A DNA stretch of 64,000 nt from positions 48,931 through 112,930 of the forward strand of contig JALVVL010000010.1 in the NCBI GenBank assembly GCA_027023425.1. The letters run 5' to 3'. A program made the position numbers and the translations under genes. The notes beneath the pieces were generated by a model. That model was given only the letters and a program-made list of their open reading frames with translations, did not search any database and was not told where the DNA came from. Positions 16,845-23,941 of the stretch are shown piece by piece. This stretch comes from Anaerolineales bacterium (GTDB lineage: Bacteria; Chloroflexota; Anaerolineae; Anaerolineales; DRMV01). Each line of letters begins with the position of its first letter. Position 1 is the stretch's first letter.

Positions 16845-19655
16845 TTACTCCCCAAAAATAACAATCCACAAAACTCCAAAACCAACACCTATCACCCCAC
16901 CCAAAAGGGCAACCAAAGGGGCGGTTCCATAGCCAAAACGCGCCAGCAAGTCAGATGTGTGCGGACTAAGGGCAAGGAAAAGATACGCCCCCATGCCGCC
17001 GATAAAGGCCAAAAGCCCCACTCTGATGCCCCAGCGCACTGCGCCGCGCCACCTCATCCAACGGCAAGCCAACCACCCAATCCCAAGCGAAACCAGCAGC
17101 GCGCCAAGGTAATCTACAAAATCAAGCCGATTGTGCGAAACCGGCGCAACAGCGGCCTGCGCAGGCGTGCTGACCACCGTGGGAGACGGCGAAGGCGAAG
17201 CCGTGGGCAAAACGACAGTGGCGGTGCTTTCTGCCGCACCCGGCACCTCAACTTGGAGGGGCTTGGACTTTGTGGCCGGGTCGCTCTGCGCTTTGATTTC
17301 CCACAACCCCGGTGTGGAAATTTGGAACGACGCGCGCGCAACCCCGTCCACCGTAGTGACTTCTACACTCTGTTGCACCTGCTCACCGCCCGGCGTGGTG
17401 ATCAAAAAACGCACCACCGTGCCGTCAGGCACAGGATTGCCGTTGTGGTCAACGATTACGGAGGTGCGCACCGGCAAGGTTTGGCCTACGGTAGCCCTAA
17501 ACGGTTTATCGGCAGGGATTGGGGTAGCCTTAGCCGAATCCTTGGGAGCAGGAAAATCCCATTCCAATTGAATAACTTGCTTAGGATCAGGCGAAGTGGC
17601 AGTAATCAAATCGTACCCCACCCCCGGCACAGAAACTGGCAAAGCGCCGCGCGGCGCAAGTTCACGGAATAGAAGCCTAACCGCTGCCTCAACAAATGGT
17701 GTGGTTTTGCTGTAAAGGCCGTAATAGGCCGAGAGTTTGGAAATGTCGGTGGCGTCCAAATAGTAAGGTGCATGAAAAGCAAAAACTACAACATGCTTAG
17801 AGCGCAAAAGCGCCGACTGCTGATCCAACAAACGGCGAAAGGCAAGCGACTCGGGGCGCGCGGGGTTCATATCCAGCAAGCCAACCACAATCCAATTTGC
17901 AAGGCGTATTTTGGCCTCAACCTCGGGGTATTTATCGGGGGCCTCAAGCCATTTTTGCAACTCGGCAAAGGTGAGGGTGAACATATTGCCGGCGCGCATC
18001 TGCCCACTGGTTTTAGGGCCGTAAAGGCGCAGGACAGCATTGCGTAAAGATTCAGGCGAAAGGGAATGCCGTTGAGGGCAATCGGCGCATTCGCGGTACA
18101 GTAGGTCGTCAGTGAGGAAGAGAATACGGTCGCGCGGCTGAGGCGGTGTCGGCAGCACAGCGTCCAAATCGGTCGGCGAAGGGGAAATGAGCGTCGCGGC
18201 CTGCTGGGCTACTTGAAACACCACATCGCGCTTTTTGCTGAGCGAGCTCAAATCCTCCTTGCGCGGCGTAACAGAAGAATAAGTAAAACTGGGGTAAAGT
18301 TTCAGTTTGAGGGTAAGCACCCGAAGGGCGGCAGCGTCAACGCGCTGAGCAAAAGCCGGGTCGGTGTGGTATTTCTGCAAGAAAAAGTCAAGCGTGCGCA
18401 ACACAGTTTGGTACTGAGAATCGTCACCCGGGGAGCGAAAACCAATGCCAAGGTAAAGCACATCATTACCAGCAAGGAGAGCGTCGCGCGCCACCAAGGG
18501 GGCATTAAAAGTTTTCTCGGTGGGGTCGTAAAAGCGGTGGATGGCGCGGCTGCCGAGGTCATCGCTAACGGCCAAACCGCCGTTCTTGCGCCACTCCGCA
18601 AAAGGCTGGAGCGCCATCAAAGCCGCGAACGCCTGCGGGTCAAGGCTTACGGGGCGGGTGGTGGCGCGGATGTTCCCCTGAAATCCCTGATAGCGGATGT
18701 GAGAAACCAGCAAACCGTCAGCCACCATTTCAGGAGAAGCATTGGAAGAAGTCACAGCAAAAAACGGAGCGAGTTCTATTTGCTTTAGTTGCTCAAGTGA
18801 TTTTCGGACAGTGGCAACCTCGTCCTCGGGGGAACGGTCGGAGCCACTGTAGCCGGGAAAGTGCTTGGCAACAACAGCCAAATGCCCGTGGCTACCCTGA
18901 TGCACCCCACGGATGTAAGCCTTCCCCATCTTTCCGACCCAATACGGGTCGCCACCAAAGGCATTGACGCCCAAATCGCCCGGTTTCCCCGGATGAGGGG
19001 TGGCAAGCACATCCAAACTTGGGCCCAAAAGCATATTGAAACCTATAGCCGCCATTTCTTCGCCCAAAACCGCGCCAACTTTCCGCGCCAGTTCGGGCTT
19101 CCACGTAGCCCCGATCGCCATCGGGCTGGGCAAGGGCGCAACACCATCCAAAACTTGGTCGTTTGGGTAGCCATCCCCATCCTGCACAGTTGCGACAAAC
19201 AACGGCACAAAGGTGCCAACGTAAAACTTGCCGGTAACGGGGTCTTGGTGCAAAGTCCGCCCCCCTTCCCAGGCGGCGTTCTGCAAAGCGGCAATCTCGC
19301 CCTGCAATGCTTGCAAAACGTCATCACCCGCTGGTATATTGCCGTTTGAACGGAGGAGGATCACGCCACCAATGCGTCGCTCTGCTATCAGTTTGTAGAT
19401 GGGGGCATCTGGGCCCACTGAATCTCCCGGATAGGCAACGAGAAAGAGTTGTCCAATGCGCTCGGCAGGCGAGAGGCGTTCCAAAAGTTCCCGCGCGCGC
19501 GCCTCGGCCGATGTGCGCGCGGGGAAAGCCCGCACCTGCCACAACGGTGCGAGCACAAACAGCAACAAAATCAACAGCCCTACGCCCACGCGTTTGGCTA
19601 CAAAACGCAATTCTTCCTCCAAACGCAACCCTTCCAGACGGAATATATGCCTCAC
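16845..19655 (-). CDS. Glycoside hydrolase family 3-like membrane protein with Ig-like domain
   Basis: 936 aa. GTG start overlapping the stop of the GDPD gene (GTGA). N-terminal signal/anchor (about 22-42), then a GH3 catalytic domain (about 55-400) with SPAERIGQLFLVAYPG, VVAKHFPGYSGSDRS and the nucleophile segment VSDDLGSRAI. The NagZ-type Asp-His dyad after KHFPG is not seen, the text reading SDRSPED. A GH3 C-terminal-like region follows, then an Ig-like domain near 730-830 (GNPVPDGTVVRFLITTPGG), a Pro/Thr/Ser linker and three C-terminal membrane segments. Probably a cell-envelope hexosaminidase-like protein; substrate unknown. Confidence 0.85.
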   Translation of the reverse strand: MRHIFRLEGLRLEEELRFVAKRVGVGLLILLLFVLAPLWQVRAFPARTSAEARARELLERLSPAERIGQLFLVAYPGDSVGPDAPIYKLIAERRIGGVILLRSNGNIPAGDDVLQALQGEIAALQNAAWEGGRTLHQDPVTGKFYVGTFVPLFVATVQDGDGYPNDQVLDGVAPLPSPMAIGATWKPELARKVGAVLGEEMAAIGFNMLLGPSLDVLATPHPGKPGDLGVNAFGGDPYWVGKMGKAYIRGVHQGSHGHLAVVAKHFPGYSGSDRSPEDEVATVRKSLEQLKQIELAPFFAVTSSNASPEMVADGLLVSHIRYQGFQGNIRATTRPVSLDPQAFAALMALQPFAEWRKNGGLAVSDDLGSRAIHRFYDPTEKTFNAPLVARDALLAGNDVLYLGIGFRSPGDDSQYQTVLRTLDFFLQKYHTDPAFAQRVDAAALRVLTLKLKLYPSFTYSSVTPRKEDLSSLSKKRDVVFQVAQQAATLISPSPTDLDAVLPTPPQPRDRILFLTDDLLYRECADCPQRHSLSPESLRNAVLRLYGPKTSGQMRAGNMFTLTFAELQKWLEAPDKYPEVEAKIRLANWIVVGLLDMNPARPESLAFRRLLDQQSALLRSKHVVVFAFHAPYYLDATDISKLSAYYGLYSKTTPFVEAAVRLLFRELAPRGALPVSVPGVGYDLITATSPDPKQVIQLEWDFPAPKDSAKATPIPADKPFRATVGQTLPVRTSVIVDHNGNPVPDGTVVRFLITTPGGEQVQQSVEVTTVDGVARASFQISTPGLWEIKAQSDPATKSKPLQVEVPGAAESTATVVLPTASPSPSPTVVSTPAQAAVAPVSHNRLDFVDYLGALLVSLGIGWLACRWMRWRGAVRWGIRVGLLAFIGGMGAYLFLALSPHTSDLLARFGYGTAPLVALLGGVIGVGFGVLWIVIFGE

Positions 19656-20404
19656 CGAGGGGTCGCTTTTACTTCTGAGCGCACTTTTTGGGCTAAAATC
19701 GGGTCATCGGTAAAAATGCCATCAACACCTATGCGAAAGAGGCGGCGCATCTCCTCCGGCTCGTTCACGGTGTAGACGAAAACCCGTTTGCCCGCGCGAT
19801 GCCACTTTTCCACCCGCCGCGACGTTACGAACGAAAAGTGCGGGTGTATGGCGCGGTGCGGTATTAAACCGCGCAAGGGGTAAATCAGGCGCGGGTGCGA
19901 TTTTAGCAAAAGCCCGGTCGGAATTTCGGGCATTGCCGCCGCAAAGCGGTAAATCGCAACCGGGTTAAAGGAGGAAACCCACACCCGTTCGGCCACCCCC
20001 AATTTTCGCACCAACGCGGCCACCCTTTGCGGCAAATTATCAAAAGGGGTGGCGTAATTGGTCAATTCAATGTTGACCATCAGGTACGGTGTAACTGCTT
20101 CAAGCACCTCGGCGAGCAGAGGGATGTGCGTATCGGGAGCAGACCGCCCGCTATAGAACTTGCTCAGTTCCTCCCAAGTATGCTCACGCACAAGGCCGTG
20201 GCCGTTGGTGGTGCGGTCAATGGAATTATCGTGCATGACCACCACGCGGCCGTCGGCGGTGAGTTTGGCATCCAACTCCACTGCGTCAGCATGCTGGCGG
20301 ACGGCAAGGTTGAAAGCCGCGAGGGTGTTTTCAGGCTCATAAGCCGAAGCGCCGCGGTGGGCTATCACTGCTGGCTTAGGCAATTCTTTCCACGAAAGCG
20401 CCAT
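19652..20404 (-). CDS. Glycerophosphodiester phosphodiesterase (GDPD family)
   Basis: About 250 aa from the ATG at 20404, one base after the stop of the MoxR-like gene; the ORF track start at 20443 would overlap that gene. GDPD active-site residues are present: IAHRGASAYEPENT (His, Arg, Glu), AVELDAK (Glu, Asp) and VVMHDNSIDRTTNG (His, Asp). It hydrolyses glycerophosphodiesters to glycerol-3-phosphate and an alcohol. No signal peptide, so cytoplasmic. Middle gene of the MoxR-GDPD-GH3 operon with overlapping or abutting junctions. Confidence 0.9.
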   Translation of the reverse strand: MALSWKELPKPAVIAHRGASAYEPENTLAAFNLAVRQHADAVELDAKLTADGRVVVMHDNSIDRTTNGHGLVREHTWEELSKFYSGRSAPDTHIPLLAEVLEAVTPYLMVNIELTNYATPFDNLPQRVAALVRKLGVAERVWVSSFNPVAIYRFAAAMPEIPTGLLLKSHPRLIYPLRGLIPHRAIHPHFSFVTSRRVEKWHRAGKRVFVYTVNEPEEMRRLFRIGVDGIFTDDPILAQKVRSEVKATPR

Positions 20405-20405
20405 G

Positions 20406-21734
20406 CTACAAATCCACAAAATAAGCGGCGGCGGCCTCGTCAATGAGGGCGCGCGTCATGGCCGGCTCAACCCCGCGATAACTGGCTATGTCCAAAATCT
20501 GATCGCAAATATCGCGCGGGTGAGAGGCACGCAATTTGCGCCCGCGCTTGATGTACCATTCTTGGAGCAAGTAGGCCAAGCCTTGATCGGAGTAGCGCAC
20601 TCCCTTGTGCTGAGCCACGCGGCGGAAGATTTCGCGGTATTCTGCATAGGTCGGGTCGCCAATGTAAATTTTGTGGCGCAGACGGCGCAAAAAGGCTTCA
20701 TCTACCAATTCCTTCGGGGGCAAGTTGGTAGAAAAGACCACCAACACGTCAAAAGGCACTTCTATTTTGCGGCCGGTGTGCAGGGTGAGGTAATCAATGC
20801 GGTTTTCCAGCGGTACAATCCAGCGGTTGAGCAAGTCGCGCGGCTGCACTTGTTGGCGCCCAAAATCGTCCACAAGCAAAATTCCGCCGTTGGCTTTGAC
20901 CTGCACAGGCGCTTGATAAAACTTGTGCACGTCGTCAAAGATGAGATCAAGGCTTGCCAAAGTGAGTTCACCACCGACCATGATGAAGGGGCGGCGAATG
21001 CGAACCCAGCGCGGGTCGCGATATTTGCCGGAGCGCAAAGAACCGGTGCCGCGCGAGGTTGAATGCGGCTCAGGGGCAAGTTGGTGGTTTACAGAATCGT
21101 AAAGCGTAACAACCTGCCCATCCACATAAATGGCGTATGGGATATAAATCGCTTCCGAGAGCACCAAATTACCGATAGCGCGAGCAATGGTTGTTTTGCC
21201 GTTGCCCGGTGGCCCGTAGATAAAAATAGAAGCACCGGAGTTGACCGCAGGCCCAATCTGGTGAAAAGTTTTCTCGGAAAGCACAAGGTTGGAAAGCGCG
21301 CGCCTCATTATCGGCGGGGTAACTCTTAGGCGGGCGCGGCTCTGGCGGCGCATCGCTTTATTGTACTCTTCCAGGGGGACCGGCGCGGGGCCGGCATATT
21401 GGCTGCGCGCCAACGCCTCGCGCGCCCTCGCCAGCCCCAGTTGTGTGAGGGCATACTCGTACCCGCCGGAGCCAAGGCCGCCGCGCGAAGTCTTCACTTC
21501 CACAAGTTTTTCGCGCTTCAGCGCCTCAAGCAGTTGCTCGGTCAGACCGGTATAAGGCAATGCCACCGTCTCAGCAATATCGTAACCGGTCATGTAACCC
21601 CGGAAATAAAGAATTTTCAGCACCAAATCCTGCAGCCAAAGCGCCGAAAGGCCAGTTTCTTCAAGGCGTGTTATCGGCCGCGGCATAAAGCCAGAGCGCT
21701 TGCTAACGCGAACCGCGTCGGAGTTTGCTGTCAT
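20406..21734 (-). CDS. MoxR-like AAA+ ATPase with N-terminal winged-helix region
   Basis: 442 aa. The N-terminal part (about 20-110) looks like a winged helix (YDIAETVALPYTGLTEQLLEALK). An AAA+ module follows with Walker A IYGPPGNGKTT (near 173), Walker B GILLVDDFGRQ (near 278) and sensor region VVFSTNLPPKEL. The ATPase resembles MoxR/RavA-type chaperone ATPases. No von Willebrand-factor A partner gene is adjacent, which is unusual. GAGGAGG precedes the ATG. It is first in an operon with a glycerophosphodiesterase and a GH3-like envelope protein; a role in envelope or protein-complex remodelling is only an inference. Confidence 0.82.
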   Translation of the reverse strand: MTANSDAVRVSKRSGFMPRPITRLEETGLSALWLQDLVLKILYFRGYMTGYDIAETVALPYTGLTEQLLEALKREKLVEVKTSRGGLGSGGYEYALTQLGLARAREALARSQYAGPAPVPLEEYNKAMRRQSRARLRVTPPIMRRALSNLVLSEKTFHQIGPAVNSGASIFIYGPPGNGKTTIARAIGNLVLSEAIYIPYAIYVDGQVVTLYDSVNHQLAPEPHSTSRGTGSLRSGKYRDPRWVRIRRPFIMVGGELTLASLDLIFDDVHKFYQAPVQVKANGGILLVDDFGRQQVQPRDLLNRWIVPLENRIDYLTLHTGRKIEVPFDVLVVFSTNLPPKELVDEAFLRRLRHKIYIGDPTYAEYREIFRRVAQHKGVRYSDQGLAYLLQEWYIKRGRKLRASHPRDICDQILDIASYRGVEPAMTRALIDEAAAAYFVDL

Positions 21735-21774
21735 TTACCCGGTACCTCCTCTTCGGACAAGTAAGGAATAAATT

Positions 21775-21990
21775 CGTTAGGTCGTTAGGTCGTTAGGTCG
21801 TGGGTCGTTAGGTCGTGGGTCGTTGGGTGGAGTAGAAAGCCACAGAGGACACAGAAACGCCACAGAAAACACAGAAAAAAATCTGTGCTAATCTGTGTAA
21901 TCTGTGGTTTTTCTCTTTGCGCTCTCTGCGTCTCTGCGTTACTCTTGGCGTTCTTGGCGTCCCTTGGCGCCCTTGGCGTTAACCTCTTGG
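21775..21990. repeat. Tandem GTTAGGTC repeats and modular repeat array
   Basis: The first part (21775-21828) is a tandem GTTAGGTC / GTGGGTC repeat. It is followed by the CACAGATT-type modules in the reverse orientation to those at 1-175 (AATCTGTGTAATCTGTGG) and by CTTGGCG-type repeats. The array is upstream of the MoxR operon. No promoter could be picked out within it. Confidence 0.85.
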
Positions 21991-22033
21991 CGTTACCATC
22001 CACATTATAGCACCCAACCCGCATAGAGAAAAA

Positions 22034-22066
22034 AGCAGGCTGAGGGGTAAGTCTCCTCAGCCTGCT
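22034..22066 (-). terminator. Terminator of the sulfur-redox operon
   Basis: AGCAGGCTGAGG pairs perfectly with CCTCAGCCTGCT around a 9-nt loop. On the minus strand TTTTTTCTC follows. It lies about 20 bp past the last gene of the operon. Confidence 0.93.
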
Positions 22067-22086
22067 ACCGGGCGCAACGCTAAAGG

Positions 22087-23358
22087 CTATCCACAGCCGC
22101 CGCCAGCAACGCCCTTAGGCTTTTGCAGTTTAATCTTGGGCTTGAACTTGAGTTTTTCAAGCATTTCCTCAGCCCATTCATCATTGATAGAAAGGTCAGA
22201 AGCGCGATAGCGGTCTCCAAGAGCACCCTTGAAGTAATAATTCAAACGCTCCACCTCCGAAACCGAAGACGGCGCCGGCGCGCACAAGCCTTTCTCAATA
22301 TCCTCATCCCCAAACGTCATTATCAGGCTGTTGAAACCGCCGCTGAGGATGTAAACGTTTGGCACGCCTTCGGCTTCTAAAATCTTCCAGCCTTCGGTGG
22401 ACTTGCCCTCATCATCGCTGACCAACACAAACACCGTCAGCGGCACCTCCTTCACCTCTTTCTTGAGAATGGGAGCATAAGCCTCCAATTCGTTTAGGGG
22501 AATGTGATGCTCCCATTTCAAGTGGAAGAGGTTGTAAGAATAGTCATCGCGCACGTCAATCACAACCGTATTGGTCTTGTGGTCCTGGAGCGAAGAAAAG
22601 AGTTCGGCAGGAGAAATTTGCACTTGGTACTGCTCAAGAAGCGGCGCTTTCTTGGGGGCAACCCGCGTCCACTTCTGCTGCCAAGTAGGCCAAATTGCCC
22701 ACACAATCAAAGCACCAGCGACCAGCACAATCGCGACCCTGCCAACCCAGCCGCGCTTCAGGAAGGGATCGCTATCCTCACGGGCATACTTGCGCACCAG
22801 CACATCGTTCAGCCAGAAGAGGAGCACGGCCAAGATTACGAAGATGGTAACAGTAAGGCCGGTGCTGATATGAAACACATCCATCACCGTGAGACGCCCG
22901 TAGAAACTGTCGTTGTAGAAGTAGTGGAACAGCGGCTCAGTTTCGCTGAAGAGAAAAGTGCCAAACAAGCCGCCCAGCACAAAGAACCATGCGTCCTTCT
23001 TCAGCGAAACCGAAGAGACAATTGAGGTGCCGGGGCAGTAACCGCCGATGATTATGCCCAAGCCCATCAACAGGCCGCCGACTATGCCGGGCCAAAGGTA
23101 AGTCGGGTCAACCCAAATCACATCGTAATCCAAAATGCCCAGCGCAACCGACCCAAAGATGAGCACCATTGCCACCATAATGGCGGTGAACATTGCCTTG
23201 ATTACGCGGCCGTTGCGGAAGTAGAACTGCCCCGTAAGCACATACGAATTGCTAAAGCCGGAGATTTCCAACCCAAAGCCAAAGGCAAAACCTATCAACA
23301 CCTCTATTAGGAAAACTCCGGTCTTGCCGAGAGCGTTGATTGAAGCCAGTGGGAACAT
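22087..23358 (-). CDS. YeeE/YedE sulfur-transport half fused to a rhodanese-like domain
   Basis: 423 aa from the ATG at 23358 (GAGGAGG upstream); the ORF start at 23412 lacks a site and overlaps the previous gene. The N-terminal half (about 1-225) is a YeeE/YedE membrane domain with the GGYCPGTS motif, about six segments plus one more near 220-240. The C-terminal half is a rhodanese-like domain (VVIDVRDDYSYNLFHL) in which the catalytic Cys position reads VLVSDDEGKS, so Ser appears to replace Cys. The protein ends in GGGCG. It complements the preceding gene, which carries the other YeeE half. Likely thiosulfate/sulfane-sulfur uptake (inference from TsuA/PmpAB relatives). Confidence 0.85.
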   Translation of the reverse strand: MFPLASINALGKTGVFLIEVLIGFAFGFGLEISGFSNSYVLTGQFYFRNGRVIKAMFTAIMVAMVLIFGSVALGILDYDVIWVDPTYLWPGIVGGLLMGLGIIIGGYCPGTSIVSSVSLKKDAWFFVLGGLFGTFLFSETEPLFHYFYNDSFYGRLTVMDVFHISTGLTVTIFVILAVLLFWLNDVLVRKYAREDSDPFLKRGWVGRVAIVLVAGALIVWAIWPTWQQKWTRVAPKKAPLLEQYQVQISPAELFSSLQDHKTNTVVIDVRDDYSYNLFHLKWEHHIPLNELEAYAPILKKEVKEVPLTVFVLVSDDEGKSTEGWKILEAEGVPNVYILSGGFNSLIMTFGDEDIEKGLCAPAPSSVSEVERLNYYFKGALGDRYRASDLSINDEWAEEMLEKLKFKPKIKLQKPKGVAGGGCG

Positions 23359-23368
23359 GGCATCCTCC

Positions 23369-23920
23369 TCAGTTCCAAATCTTCCGCACGAAGTAGGCCA
23401 CGATAAAGGCAATGGTAAACATTACCAAGCCAATAGACCAACTTCCGGCCGAGAGCGACGCACCGCCGGACATAACTTGCCCCGAAGTACAACCGCGAGC
23501 CATCCGAGCGCCGTAGAGGAAAATCGCGCCGCCGATGAAGGCAAGCAGCCAGCGGGTTTTCTCGCTCACGCGGGGGCCTTTGGTGGTCTCAACCTTGAAG
23601 CGGCCGAAGAGAATTGAGGCTGTTAGCGCGCCGATTATCAACCCCGTCACCTCAAAGGTGATCCAATTGTTGAAGGGATTGCGCGAGCCTCCGGCCACTT
23701 TTATCAACTGCGGCACTCGGTCAACATGGGATGGAGCAACCAAGTTGACCAAAAAGCCGTTTATCCGAGCGAAAATCGCCGAGGCACCCAAGCCGTTCGC
23801 CGTCAACATCAGCGAGAGGAAAAGGGTAACGCCGAGTATCGCCCCGCCGATGTAGGGGTTGGCATATGGCTTGCGCGGACGCTCGGTCAGTTTCTGAAAC
23901 CAAGACTTCTTTTCAGACAT
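23369..23920 (-). CDS. YeeE/YedE family sulfur transporter, N-terminal-type half
   Basis: 183 aa with about four to five membrane segments and the hallmark GARMARGCTSGQ (near 133), whose Cys is in the sulfur pathway of YeeE/TsuA thiosulfate importers. Together with the GGYCPGT-containing next gene it reconstitutes the two pseudo-repeats of full-length YeeE, so the transporter appears split over two genes (as in PmpA/PmpB). AAGGAGAG precedes the ATG. It lies 21 bp after the cytochrome gene and 10 bp before its partner. Confidence 0.87.
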   Translation of the reverse strand: MSEKKSWFQKLTERPRKPYANPYIGGAILGVTLFLSLMLTANGLGASAIFARINGFLVNLVAPSHVDRVPQLIKVAGGSRNPFNNWITFEVTGLIIGALTASILFGRFKVETTKGPRVSEKTRWLLAFIGGAIFLYGARMARGCTSGQVMSGGASLSAGSWSIGLVMFTIAFIVAYFVRKIWN

Positions 23921-23941
23921 TGTCCACTCTCCTTGGGACGG

